Origin: Kribbella pratensis
GTDB lineage: Bacteria; Actinomycetota; Actinomycetes; Propionibacteriales; Kribbellaceae
Direction of reading: 5' to 3'
DNA: 64,000 bases
Assembly: GCF_004366075.1 (NCBI RefSeq)
Contig: NZ_SODU01000005.1
Coordinates: forward strand, 1 to 64,000
Positions 1 to 7,838 of this stretch are shown here, piece after piece. The number at the start of each line of letters is the position of its first letter. Within the stretch, counting starts at the first letter, position 1. The position numbers were made by a program, and so were the translations under genes. The notes beneath the pieces are model-generated. The model saw nothing but the letters and a program-made list of their open reading frames with translations, searched no databases and was not told the origin of the DNA.

Positions 1-128
1 AGAAGAATCATCCAATGCCTGTGAACGGGGATACTACAATTTCGGCATTGACTTTCGGCACGCTGTTGAGTTCTCAAGAATCGGACGCACACCGCGCTTC
101 AGACTTTCGTTTGAAGCTCCGGGGCAAC
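1..128 (-). promoter_or_regulatory. 5' leader of a ribosomal RNA operon (16S beyond left edge)
   Basis: Read on the minus strand, positions 77-59 give TTGAGAACTCAACAGCGTG, which matches the conserved pre-16S leader/boxA-type element of actinobacterial rrn operons (mycobacteria have ..GAGAACTCAATAGTGTG.. just before 16S; the pre-23S version is different, ..AACTGGATAGTGG..). The leader ends at the window edge, so the 16S gene itself should begin within a few dozen to a few hundred bases to the left. It is preceded by a good sigma-A-type promoter. The identification rests on remembered family sequence, not on a search. Confidence 0.75.
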
Positions 129-135
129 TCGCCCA

Positions 136-164
136 ACTTTACTGTTTCGCTTCCAGCCGGTCAA
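136..164 (-). promoter_or_regulatory. Probable rRNA operon promoter
   Basis: On the minus strand TTGACC (164-159) and TAAAGT (141-136) are separated by exactly 17 bases, close to the -35/-10 consensus of the housekeeping sigma factor. Transcription would start near 129 and run into the boxA-type leader at 77-59. A second, weaker pair (TTGCAT and TAATGT, 18 bases apart, around 305-335) could be an upstream promoter, as rrn operons often have several; I do not rely on it. Confidence 0.6.
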
Positions 165-760
165 ATCGGCCTTTTTCGATCCAGTCTCCCTGCGTGACCC
201 AGTGTCCGAAACCCGCCGAGGCGTGTTTCGGCTTCCGAGACCTTCAGGGAGTTTGTTGAAGGGCCGGCCGCTTTCGCGTCCTGCGCCTCGCTCCAACAAG
301 AAGAACATTACTGACATTCGCGGTGCAGATGCAAATCGGGGTCCCGGACCCTCGTCCGAGCCTCCCGGCACCTGCCCTCGGCGCCGTCGTCCAGCGTCGA
401 GGGAAGCAGTGCTGGTCCCTCTGGTCACTCCACTCGCACGCGTCTCCGCGAGCGACACTTCCATCATGCCGCACCCACACAAGTCGTTTTCGGCCGGAGC
501 CCCACGCACCACGTGAGACGCCCGAGGGACGACGTACGAGACGGCCAGGAAGACGACGAGGTGGGAGCCGGTCGGCTCCCACCTGTCACGTACCGCACCG
601 CCCAGCAGACGCCTCTCGGCGAGTGGCCGCTCGTAGCGGCTTAGGTTGAGGCCCGGGGTCATGTTCCGGACGGCATGATGTGTAACCCCCCTCCCCCGAG
701 ACCTATTCCCGCACAGCTGACGGTACGAACCGCGCCCCGAGCCGTCGATACTGTCGCTCT
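165..760. other. Non-coding upstream region with one strong hairpin
   Basis: About 600 bases between the rRNA promoter (leftward) and the methyltransferase gene (rightward). The open frames here on both strands have no ribosome binding sites, no recognisable protein signature and an arginine/proline-rich composition typical of antisense or random GC-rich sequence, so I call none of them. The one clear structure is a perfect 11-bp inverted repeat with a GGTC loop at 559-584, terminator-like but without a T tract; it may insulate the two divergent units. Confidence 0.5.
559..584. terminator. Terminator-like hairpin
   Basis: Perfect inverted repeat AGGTGGGAGCC / GGCTCCCACCT with a four-base loop. 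There is no run of T on either side, which is common for hairpin terminators in high-GC actinobacteria. Which transcript it would end is not clear, since no gene ends nearby. Confidence 0.4.
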
Positions 761-1432
761 ATGTCTCGTGCTTTTCAGAGAGCGCTGGCCGCCCTGGCTC
801 GCTTCAACGAAGCGCACCCTTGGTCCCACAACGACGTCTACGCGGCGCTCGTACTCCACCATGCACGTCGCGTCCGCGCAGCCGGCGGCACAGAGGCCCT
901 GGACGTCGGATGCGGGACAGGAAACCTCGTTCACCGGCTCGCCGGTGTCTTTCCCGCGGTCACCGGCGTCGAGCGCGATGTCCCGACCGCGGAACAGGCT
1001 CGGCGCACGACAGCAGATCTCGCCAACGTCCGCATCTTGACGCAGCCGTTCGACGAGTTCCACGCGAGCAGCTACGACCTGATCACCTTCGTGGCGGTGC
1101 TGCACCATCTGCCGTTGGTCGCCACGCTCGAGAAGGCGCGCGAGTTGCTGCGCCCGGGCGGCCGACTCGTCGTGGTCGGCGTCAGCCGCGAGGCGCCGGC
1201 AGATCTTCCGTGGTCGATCGCCTCGATGATCCTGAACCCGATCGTTGGCATCGCCAAGCACCCGCGACGATCACACACGATCCCCACGCACATGACCGCA
1301 CCGACCGCTATGGCCGCGGAATCGTTCGAGGAGATCGCCGTCGCGGCCAAGCGCATCCTCCCGGGGGCACGGGTCAGCCGCAGCCTGTTCTGGCGCTACA
1401 CGTTGTCCTGGAGAGCCCCGGCCTCGCCGTAG
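761..1432 (+). CDS. Class I SAM-dependent methyltransferase
   Basis: A 223-residue protein with the Rossmann-type methyltransferase core. Motif I is EALDVGCGTGNLV near residues 45-57, where the glycine loop binds S-adenosylmethionine. It is followed by an acidic ribose-binding position (VTGVERD), then YDLITFVAVLHHLP (motif IV) and LLRPGGRLVVVG (motif V). This is the general SmtA/UbiE-like fold (Methyltransf_11/25), and the substrate cannot be told. The ATG at 761 has no Shine-Dalgarno; TACTGT six bases upstream would suit a leaderless mRNA, though no -35 is evident. It stands alone between the rRNA promoter region and a convergent small membrane protein gene whose end is four bases away. Alternative starts inside the first 10 codons cannot be excluded. 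Confidence 0.85.
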   Translation: MSRAFQRALAALARFNEAHPWSHNDVYAALVLHHARRVRAAGGTEALDVGCGTGNLVHRLAGVFPAVTGVERDVPTAEQARRTTADLANVRILTQPFDEFHASSYDLITFVAVLHHLPLVATLEKARELLRPGGRLVVVGVSREAPADLPWSIASMILNPIVGIAKHPRRSHTIPTHMTAPTAMAAESFEEIAVAAKRILPGARVSRSLFWRYTLSWRAPASP

Positions 1433-1435
1433 CCG

Positions 1436-1663
1436 TTATCGCGACGGCTGAGGTGCCGAACAGTCGATCTTCGGGTTGGCGCCGATGTAGTTCAGCGGAC
1501 CGGCGACGACCGTCACCAAAATCGTACCGACTCGTGCGCAGGTCGCATCGGAGCCTGAGAAGTAGTTCCGTTGCGCGGCAGCTGCCAGTCCAATGAACAA
1601 CCAGACCACCAGAACGATCGCAACGACGCGGGACCCATTGGTCGACGCTCTACGAGTGCGCAT
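1436..1663 (-). CDS. Small one-helix membrane protein, unknown function
   Basis: A 75-residue protein: a basic N-terminus (MRTRRASTNGSR), one hydrophobic helix at about residues 13-30, then an outside or loop part with two cysteines and a proline-rich end. The start was chosen because GGGAGGTGG lies directly before the ATG; the frame stays open further upstream but without a ribosome binding site. I recognise no family. The cysteines after the helix would fit an exported disulfide if the helix is a signal anchor (inference). It ends next to the convergent methyltransferase gene, and the KTSC gene lies 70 bases upstream on the same strand, so the two may share a transcript. Confidence 0.55.
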   Translation of the reverse strand: MRTRRASTNGSRVVAIVLVVWLFIGLAAAAQRNYFSGSDATCARVGTILVTVVAGPLNYIGANPKIDCSAPQPSR

Positions 1664-1733
1664 TTCCACCTCCCGGATTGTGCGCACCCCCGTGCGGACG
1701 CCTACAGGTGCCCGGTGTGTGACGTGCGGAAAC

Positions 1734-1937
1734 TCAGAGTTCGCGAACGTCGTAGTACGGCTTGATGTGTTTGTTGACGTACGCGCCGATGCTCGGTGCG
1801 GCCAGGAGCGCCGCATAGGTCGGCTGCGGTACGTCGAAGTACTGGTAGGTGTAGCCGTTGACGTACTCGACCTCCAGCGTGCCGTCGGACCATCCGACCG
1901 ATCGCACGCTCGACGAGTTCACCAGGCGTCGCCTCAT
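1734..1937 (-). CDS. KTSC domain-containing small protein
   Basis: A 67-residue protein that is almost wholly one KTSC domain: VNSSSVRSVGW at the N-terminus, a hydrophobic-aromatic core (LEVEYVNGYTYQYFDVP) and the closing GAYVNKHIK. This domain is named after the C-terminal part of some lysyl-tRNA synthetases and occurs mostly as tiny stand-alone proteins of unknown function. The start ATG at 1937 is preceded by GGAAGGAGCC at good spacing, which decides against the longer in-frame extension. It sits in a row of small minus-strand genes, 52 bases downstream of the HTH gene. Confidence 0.7.
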   Translation of the reverse strand: MRRRLVNSSSVRSVGWSDGTLEVEYVNGYTYQYFDVPQPTYAALLAAPSIGAYVNKHIKPYYDVREL

Positions 1938-1989
1938 CCACGGCTCCTTCCGCGCTCGCACTGCGCCGCCCAGTCTGCCTTTCCCGCGG

Positions 1990-2343
1990 TCAAGGCGAGG
2001 GCGATCGCTCCGGGTCCTCGGCCTGCAAGCGTGCCAGGACACGCGTCAGATCACCGAGCGCCGTGTTGAGCTGCGTCAGCACGGTCTTGTCGATCGGTCC
2101 CCGATCCTGGTCCAGGCCGAGGTTCGCCGCGAACCGGAGATGGGCTTCGGGCGGCGCCTTCTTGAGGTAGGTGTCGAGGGCCTCCTGGAGAAAGGGACTG
2201 GGCACGAGCTCGGGTCTCTCCCGCCACTTCGTGAGCGTGCGCGGCGAGATGCCGAGCTGCTCGGCGAACGCCTCGTTCGTCAGCCGCAGCGCCGTACGCA
2301 GGGCGTGCGCATGCCGGCCGGTCCATTCCTCGATGACAGTCAT
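1990..2343 (-). CDS. Small helix-turn-helix (XRE-like) protein
   Basis: A 117-residue protein. Residues about 14-45 form a helix-turn-helix: LRLTNEAFAEQLGISPRT followed by LTKWRERPE. The next segment (FLQEALDTYLKKAPPEAHLRFA) is the linker often seen in actinobacterial XRE-type proteins, where it leads into a large NTPase or TPR region. Here that region is missing and only about 45 further residues follow, ending in a leucine-rich helix that could pair two chains. The function is probably DNA binding, with targets unknown. GGGAGAG lies 6 bases before the ATG. The divergent small gene at 2482 shares the 138-base promoter region, which holds the AT-rich palindrome GAATATTC (2383-2390), a possible operator. 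Confidence 0.6.
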   Translation of the reverse strand: MTVIEEWTGRHAHALRTALRLTNEAFAEQLGISPRTLTKWRERPELVPSPFLQEALDTYLKKAPPEAHLRFAANLGLDQDRGPIDKTVLTQLNTALGDLTRVLARLQAEDPERSPSP

Positions 2344-2481
2344 CCGTGCTCTCCCTTGCGTGTCAGTTACTCCCTGCAATGAGAATATTCGTTTCGGTGA
2401 ACGCCGGTGGGCAGAATTTGTGCGCTGTGGATACCGGTTGAGTTCCTGGTGAGGACGCCCGGGCGCGCGTTGACTTGGGCC

Positions 2482-2775
2482 ATGGACGAGATCAGCGGGA
2501 GAACCGCGACGCTGCTGCGCACCACGCGACAGCGTCATCTGCGCATCGCGAGGAAATCCGGGCCACGCCGCTTCGAACTGGTCCGGTACCGCGACGTCTC
2601 CGGTGTCAGCGGTACGGGCGTCGTCGCGGAGGGAGTCGAGTGGAGCGACGGGACAGTCGCACTGCGCTGGGGCGGCCACTACCCGACCACGACCGTGTGG
2701 CAGGACGGGATCGACGCGCTCCTGAGCATCCACGGACACAACGGCGCGACCACGATCCGCTGGCTGGACGACTAG
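2482..2775 (+). CDS. Conserved actinobacterial small protein, unknown function
   Basis: A 97-residue soluble protein starting MDEISGRTATLLRTT. The central part GVVAEGVEWSDGTVALRW and the end GIDALLSIHGHNGATTIRW look like a compact beta-rich domain; I have the impression of a small family common in actinobacteria but can name no function. The frame is open further upstream to a GTG at 2407, but that extension looks random, so the ATG at 2482 is preferred even though its ribosome binding site is weak. It is transcribed divergently from the HTH gene and converges on the membrane-protein gene that ends at 2835. Confidence 0.5.
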   Translation: MDEISGRTATLLRTTRQRHLRIARKSGPRRFELVRYRDVSGVSGTGVVAEGVEWSDGTVALRWGGHYPTTTVWQDGIDALLSIHGHNGATTIRWLDD

Positions 2776-2834
2776 CGATGCGTACTCGACTCCGGTGGGG
2801 CGGGTCCACCCTGCAGACAGCCCGCCTCACCGGC

Positions 2835-4076
2835 CTATTCGGTGAAGAACTGCTCCCGGTACGTCGTGCCCGGCTCGGAGCTGGAGCCGTTCAGTTCGGA
2901 CTGCACGGGACCGGTCTCATGACGGCCGTCCTTCCCCGCGCCGGCGTGCCTCGGCACCGGACGCTGAGCCGACTTCCCCGAGTAGTCCCAGCTCGGAGCG
3001 GCGCTGTCCTCGCCCCGAACAGTGCCGCCCCGACTCGGAACAGTGCCCTCCCGACTCGGAACAGTGCCGCCCTGACTCGGAGCAGTGCCGCCCCGGCTCG
3101 GAGCGATGCTGTCCTCGCCGGGAACAGTGCCGTCCTGGCTCGGAACAGTGCCGCCCTGACCCGGAGCACTGCTGCCCTGATCCGGAGCAGTGGGGTTCTG
3201 GCTCGGTGCAATGTCGTCCTGGTTGGCGTCGGTGAGGTTCTCGATTGCCGTGCTGAAGGCGAGTTCGGCGCGGGTCGGCCGTTGGCGTTCGATCTCCTCG
3301 GCGGTTGTCCGCCGTACCGGGAGATCGTTCGCCGCGGCCGACAGTTCAGCGAGAGTGTCGAGCAGGCCGAGCGCCGTCTCGACCTCGCCCGGGTGGTTGA
3401 CCATCCACCAGACCGCTGCCGATCCAGGCGTGGCGAAGACGTCGTCCTTCAGGTACGCGCGTTTGTCCTGCTCCATCCGGCGTTCGAGCAGCGTGGTCTG
3501 CTCGCGCCGATGCAGGGCGGCGAGGTGCTGAAGATGTTTCTGATCCGCGTCCGGCAGCCGCAGTCGTACTTCGGTCGCCCAACTCCGGACCTGCCCCTTC
3601 TCGTCCAGCGCCGGCTCGCCGAGAAGGGCCGCCAAGCGGTGCTGGTTGAGCGACTCCTCGGTCACCTGCTGCCGCACGGTCAGCGCTCGCGCCCTCTCCA
3701 GCAAAGCATCGACCGCGACCGCGCCGAGGTCCGCGTGACGCGAGCCCGACAGCACCGTCGACCACTGCACGACGGCCGAGAAGCTGAACTGGAAGTCCGG
3801 CGAAGCCGACGGCAACCGCACATCGGCAACTGTCCGGGACGGCGGTCCGGAGAAGACCGGCTCGGGATCCGGGAGTACGACGGAAGGCGCCGGCGCCTGC
3901 TTCGTGGCCGCAGGGCGAGGTTCGTCGGGCTGCTTCCACACAACGGCCAGCAACACCAACAGCACCAGCGTCAACACCACAGCCGCCCACGCCGGCAGCC
4001 CGACAATCAGCGAAACGACATACAGAACCAGCACAATCGCGGCGGCCGTGAGGAGAGAGTTCCGGTGGAGTTTCAT
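2835..4076 (-). CDS. Two-helix membrane protein with repeat tail, conflict-cassette paralogue 2
   Basis: A 413-residue protein with two close hydrophobic helices (about residues 8-26 and 29-47), then a long cytoplasmic part. This has a predicted beta/alpha segment (FSFSAVVQW to VAVDALLERA), a charged coiled-coil (HLAALHRREQTTLLERRMEQ) and the motif YLKDDVFATPGSAAVWW. The C-terminal third (residues 287-363) is eleven imperfect 7-residue repeats of the GGTVPSQ type, then a short tail ending TYREQFFTE. The start MKLHRNSLL, the ATPGS-x-x-VWW motif and the YREQF tail are shared with the neighbouring 496-residue protein, so the two are tandem paralogues. A 208-base gap with a hairpin separates it from that gene; AAGGA precedes the ATG. 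Its role is unknown; in context it may be a membrane-anchored effector or scaffold of the adjacent signalling cassette. Confidence 0.6.
   Translation of the reverse strand: MKLHRNSLLTAAAIVLVLYVVSLIVGLPAWAAVVLTLVLLVLLAVVWKQPDEPRPAATKQAPAPSVVLPDPEPVFSGPPSRTVADVRLPSASPDFQFSFSAVVQWSTVLSGSRHADLGAVAVDALLERARALTVRQQVTEESLNQHRLAALLGEPALDEKGQVRSWATEVRLRLPDADQKHLQHLAALHRREQTTLLERRMEQDKRAYLKDDVFATPGSAAVWWMVNHPGEVETALGLLDTLAELSAAANDLPVRRTTAEEIERQRPTRAELAFSTAIENLTDANQDDIAPSQNPTAPDQGSSAPGQGGTVPSQDGTVPGEDSIAPSRGGTAPSQGGTVPSREGTVPSRGGTVRGEDSAAPSWDYSGKSAQRPVPRHAGAGKDGRHETGPVQSELNGSSSEPGTTYREQFFTE
2988..3218 (-). repeat. 21-bp coding tandem repeat (11 units)
   Basis: Eleven imperfect copies of a 21-bp unit, in frame, encode the heptads DDIAPSQ, NPTAPDQ, GSSAPGQ, GGTVPSQ, DGTVPGE, DSIAPSR, GGTAPSQ, GGTVPSR, EGTVPSR, GGTVRGE and DSAAPSW. 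The unit length is a multiple of three, so copy-number change would keep the frame. The repeat is Gly/Pro/Ser-rich and probably disordered. Confidence 0.85.
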
Positions 4077-4239
4077 AGCGGCGTTCCTTCACCGGCGTCA
4101 GGCGGACGACGAGTCCAGAAAAGTCTCACACGCCTAACGCAAAGTAGCCGCCGCGCGCGTGTCGTAGACCTGCGGAGAGGACAAGCGAACAGGGCCGCCT
4201 GTGAGTCGGCCCCAACTGCCTTGTTCAGCGCACAGAGCG

Positions 4240-4272
4240 AGGACCGGCCGATCCCTCCACACGGCCGGTCCT
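4240..4272 (-). terminator. Hairpin downstream of the 496-residue membrane protein gene
   Basis: Perfect 11-bp inverted repeat AGGACCGGCCG / CGGCCGGTCCT with an 11-base loop, starting 12 bases after the stop codon of the gene that ends at 4285. There is no T tract. It may end or attenuate the operon before the last paralogous gene (2835-4076). Confidence 0.55.
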
Positions 4273-4284
4273 CCTGGCTCCGAC

Positions 4285-5775
4285 TCAGCCATTGGGATCG
4301 CTGTGACCAGATTCTTCAGTCGGGTGATCAGCATCGGATGGCACGATGGTGCTCTCGCCGGAGGAGTAGAACTGCTCGCGATACTCGGCAGCGGCGCGCT
4401 GTTCGATCCCAGGTCGGCCGGTGGATGCAACGTCTGCCGCACTCGTGAACGGCACCGTCGCGATGGCCTCCGGCCGCGATGTGTCCTCCACGGTCAATGG
4501 CGCCGCTCCGTGCGGTTCCTGGACAGTCGTGGGCGCATCGGTGGAGGCTTCGACTATTTCAAACGGATCGGCACCCGACGGCGCAGTAGCAGCAGAGGAT
4601 TCCGCGCCCGCGGGGTTCGCGGATGTGGTCGAGACAGTCGACGGGAGCGCCGACGTCGGCCCGCTGCTTGAGTCGCCCAATGCGGATGAGGACGACGGCT
4701 CTCCAGGTGTGTCGAAGAGCTCGCGGATGCGATCGGCGCGATCGGGGCGGCCGAAGCGGGTCTCCAGCATGGCCAGGGAGTCGGCCTTCAGCGACCGTTC
4801 GGGTTCGGGGTGATCGTCGAGGAGCCGTTCGACAGCTGCGTCGAAGTCCATTCGGACCTGAATGGTTCCTGCCGAAGCATCTTCCGCAGTTGACCAGCCG
4901 TTCGATGCGTTCCCGCCCATCCGCGGAGCTGTGGTCGGGTCTTCGTCTCGGATGGACGAGAGCCCGGCAAGAGCGGCTTCGTCCCGGCGAGCTCCAAACC
5001 CGGCTTCGCTACCGATGGACGTGGTCTCGTGGCGGTCGTGAGCCGCTGCGGACAGGTTGGCGAACGTACCGAAGAGCTCCACGGCTCGGTCGACCTGATC
5101 AAGGTTCTGGTTGAGCCACCAGACCGTTGTTGATCCAGGCGACGCCAACACATCGTCACGGAGATAGGCACGCTGCTCCTGCTCGATCTTGCGGTTGATC
5201 TCCGAGGCGACCTCACGTCGACGGAGCTCGGTTATCCGCCGCAGGTACTCGGAGTCGGAGGCCGGAAGCCGGAGCTCTACTTGTTGAGCCCAGACACGCA
5301 CACGCCGCTGGTTGTCGTACTCCGGTGAGGCCAGGCGCGCTGCGACGCTGTGGTGCGCGAGTTCCGTCTCGTCAGCCGCTCGAGATTCCGCCATCGCCTC
5401 GGCACGGCGGAGCAGTGCATCCACCGCGACACTCCGCGCCTCGCTCTCCGACAAGTCCGGGCGGACCGGCGACCAGAGCACGCGAGCTGCGAACTCGAAC
5501 CGGCATCCCTTCGTGGCCGAGGACAAGCGCACCCCCGCGACGTCGTACCACGGAATAGGGGGCTCCTCCTCCGAGCTCGGGACCTCGGCGGATAGATGTT
5601 CCTTCGCAACGACCTGTGGAACTCCGAGCGAAGAAGCCCGCAAGCCGAGTGCCACCAGGACGAGCGCGGTCAACAGCCCGAACAGCCAGCCAGGCCAGCC
5701 GGTGATCAGCGCGGCGACGGAGGCCAGGACGACGATCGTCAGCGCGACGAACAGTGACGTTCGATGCAACTTCAT
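4285..5775 (-). CDS. Two-helix membrane protein, conflict-cassette paralogue 1
   Basis: A 496-residue paralogue of the protein encoded at 2835-4076. It has the same start (MKLHRTSLF), two N-terminal membrane helices (about residues 8-25 and 28-46), the segment VAVDALLRRAEAMAESR, a coiled-coil (RRITELRRREVASEINRKIEQ), the motif YLRDDVLASPGSTTVWW and the C-terminal tail EYREQFYSSGES. Between the coiled-coil and the tail lies a long Ser/Thr/Ala/Glu-rich, probably disordered stretch unlike the heptad repeats of its paralogue, so fold and anchors are kept while the linkers diverge. The start overlaps the stop of the NTPase-like gene by ATGA (5772-5775), which implies translational coupling. No family name can be given. 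Membrane effector, scaffold or sensor are all possible. Confidence 0.65.
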   Translation of the reverse strand: MKLHRTSLFVALTIVVLASVAALITGWPGWLFGLLTALVLVALGLRASSLGVPQVVAKEHLSAEVPSSEEEPPIPWYDVAGVRLSSATKGCRFEFAARVLWSPVRPDLSESEARSVAVDALLRRAEAMAESRAADETELAHHSVAARLASPEYDNQRRVRVWAQQVELRLPASDSEYLRRITELRRREVASEINRKIEQEQRAYLRDDVLASPGSTTVWWLNQNLDQVDRAVELFGTFANLSAAAHDRHETTSIGSEAGFGARRDEAALAGLSSIRDEDPTTAPRMGGNASNGWSTAEDASAGTIQVRMDFDAAVERLLDDHPEPERSLKADSLAMLETRFGRPDRADRIRELFDTPGEPSSSSALGDSSSGPTSALPSTVSTTSANPAGAESSAATAPSGADPFEIVEASTDAPTTVQEPHGAAPLTVEDTSRPEAIATVPFTSAADVASTGRPGIEQRAAAEYREQFYSSGESTIVPSDADHPTEESGHSDPNG

Positions 5776-7838
5776 GAGTGTTCTCCTTCAGCGCTCGGTG
5801 CGCTCGCCGGACAGTTGACGGCGGTGCGTACCGCCTGGATGACCGCTGCAGCCGCCGCGCGTCGGTCTGTGGTTGCGTTGCCAGCAGGATCACGGAGGCG
5901 GGCGCCGGTCATCCGATAGAGCTGCGCGAGTCGCCGTACGTCGTTCGCGCACAGCGCGACGATTGCTCCGAGCATCAACTCGGCAATCGAATCGTCTGTC
6001 GAAACCAGCGTTGCGTGTCGATCCAGCCATGGCGCGACCGCAGATTCCCAGTCGGCGTCGGAGGCATCAGCCAGCAGCGCCTGCCATTCGCCGATGACCA
6101 GGTCGGCGAATCGCGGATTCTCAAGCGGCGCAGGCGCTCCGCCGGTCAGCCGCACCGGAGACACAACGGCCCGGAACAGTGTGCCGTCAAAGCGTTCGCG
6201 GTCGGTCAAGACGGTAAGGAAGAGTTCCAGCATCGCGTTGTCCGCACACACATCGACGATCGCCCGGCGCGCCTCCAGGCCGGTCGACGACGGGTGGTCA
6301 CTGAGCCAGCGCAACCGGATCAAGGCCTGTCTGGGCTGAATCTCCAGAAGCGCAGTAGCGCATACTCGGACCATCACGCCCCCGAGCCGGGTTGGCAGCT
6401 TGCGGTTCCGAGAATTCTTGTAGAGATAGCTTCGGATCGAGTTCCCACTGCGCTCGTCGAGCAGAACCGTTTCCAGTGTGCGCACCGCGAGCTCGCGGAG
6501 ATCGTCACGACCGTGCAGCGCCCACGCCTGCACCACCTTGCTCAGATCATGAATGCTCCCGGTCCTCGCAACCTGCTCCGCGAATCGTGCTGCGATCAAT
6601 CCTCCCTCGCCAGCCGACAACCGTCGGCTCTCGACAAATCGACCGACCCAGTCAGCGAACTCCGCTCGAAGATCCGGATAGGCGTCCCAGAAATGTGAGA
6701 GGACGGCCGCGCCGAAAGCCGGCTGATTGAAGGCAACCCGGCCTTCGTCCGAGATCCGCAACCGGCTGCCGGTCGTGCCCTCGAGGGTGAGCCTGGCGAT
6801 CCTGTCGACGATGCCTGTCTGCGCGAGCCGGTGATCCGGATCCTCCGCCCTGTACCGCAGCGACTCCTTCAACTGCTCCTCGGCGAAGAACGTCGCATCG
6901 ACCGAGCCTCCCTCAAGCAGGGCCGCCGCCAACAGCAGAGTCCGATCCTCGACGCCCGCCCGCTGCGCGACGAGTGCAGAGACTGCATCGCTGTGGTCAA
7001 CGAATGCGGCAACGGCTCTGGTGAAGCGATCGGCGATGTCGTCCCGCTGACGATCACGCAGGAGGTTGCCTGCGACCCGTGCGACCTCTCGCAGCGGAAG
7101 GTGCTCGAAGACAGCACGATCCTCTTCGCGGACCTTGCGACGGTCCAAGATCATCGATCCGGACCTGAGATGCGCCGTAAGCACCCTCCACGGATCAGGT
7201 CGAAGCAGATCTACGACCATTCCGTGCCAGTCTTCGAGGACGAGCTCCGCCTGCCGCGCGTGCGCGATCACCACGAGATGTGCGTGCCGGCTCTCGGCAA
7301 GAGCGCGACAGCGCCGCAACTCGACCTCGAGCCGCGCAAAAGTCTCGTCGTCGACATCCGCCACGTCGACGACCAGTGCCTCGCCCTCGGCCACGGCCTC
7401 GGCCGACAAGTGGCCGGAGTCCAGCAAGTCGTCGGGCGAGAGTTCGCGGAGCGGCGTCGGCGTCCCTTCCGAACCGCACAGCAGGATCCTGGCGGCAGAC
7501 CGCCGTCCCGTTCCAGGCATACCGCTCAGGACGATCGCTGCGCCGGGTTTACGAACCCGTTCGGCCAGTTCTGCGAAGCCGGGCGGCTCGACGAAAATGT
7601 CCCTGAGCCTCACGATCTGCTCGACCGTCCCCGCAACGCCGTACGGACGCCGTCGAGAACTCAGCTCATCATCCGCCGCGAGGGTATGGATCGCGTAGTA
7701 GCTCCCCAGGTAGTTGATCTGCTGCCCTGCGCCGGTGTTGACCGGAGCCGACGGGTCCGTGACGACGCCACCGACATTGCCTCCGATATCCCCGGCACCG
7801 CCCTGCCGGGTGCCGATGGAGAGCTCATCGGCTGTCAT
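5772..7838 (-). CDS. P-loop NTPase-like protein with N-terminal Gly/Asn signalling motif
   Basis: A 688-residue protein. Residues 15-48 hold a low-complexity motif (GAGDIGGNVGG, then DPSAPVNTGAGQQIN) that is nearly the same as the C-terminus of the upstream cyclase. After a linker comes an NTPase-like core. The Walker A-like loop GMPGTGRRSA (106-115) has Arg where Lys is expected, and ALVVDVADVDD near residue 155 resembles Walker B. The rest (about residues 230-688) is alpha-helical with leucine-rich segments and no recognisable repeat. The layout recalls NLR/STAND-type or inactivated STAND proteins of actinobacterial conflict systems, where a short N-terminal motif recruits an effector (family knowledge; assignment inferred). 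Both ends overlap neighbours by ATGA, so cyclase, NTPase and membrane protein are made together. ATP binding or hydrolysis is uncertain because of the missing lysine. Confidence 0.65.
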   Translation of the reverse strand: MTADELSIGTRQGGAGDIGGNVGGVVTDPSAPVNTGAGQQINYLGSYYAIHTLAADDELSSRRRPYGVAGTVEQIVRLRDIFVEPPGFAELAERVRKPGAAIVLSGMPGTGRRSAARILLCGSEGTPTPLRELSPDDLLDSGHLSAEAVAEGEALVVDVADVDDETFARLEVELRRCRALAESRHAHLVVIAHARQAELVLEDWHGMVVDLLRPDPWRVLTAHLRSGSMILDRRKVREEDRAVFEHLPLREVARVAGNLLRDRQRDDIADRFTRAVAAFVDHSDAVSALVAQRAGVEDRTLLLAAALLEGGSVDATFFAEEQLKESLRYRAEDPDHRLAQTGIVDRIARLTLEGTTGSRLRISDEGRVAFNQPAFGAAVLSHFWDAYPDLRAEFADWVGRFVESRRLSAGEGGLIAARFAEQVARTGSIHDLSKVVQAWALHGRDDLRELAVRTLETVLLDERSGNSIRSYLYKNSRNRKLPTRLGGVMVRVCATALLEIQPRQALIRLRWLSDHPSSTGLEARRAIVDVCADNAMLELFLTVLTDRERFDGTLFRAVVSPVRLTGGAPAPLENPRFADLVIGEWQALLADASDADWESAVAPWLDRHATLVSTDDSIAELMLGAIVALCANDVRRLAQLYRMTGARLRDPAGNATTDRRAAAAAVIQAVRTAVNCPASAPSAEGEHS

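Noticed and set aside
15..662. Several frames of 60-190 codons on both strands
   Set aside because: They overlap the rRNA leader and promoter region, lack ribosome binding sites and look like random GC-rich translation.
2988..3218. CRISPR-like array
   Set aside because: The repeats are contiguous, in frame and degenerate with no spacers; it is a coding minisatellite. The same holds for 46643-46732.
2475..4448. A 657-codon plus-strand frame with NSAAPTR-like repeats
   Set aside because: The repeats are the reverse complement of the heptad-encoding minisatellite of the minus-strand membrane protein; it also overlaps the well-supported small gene at 2482.
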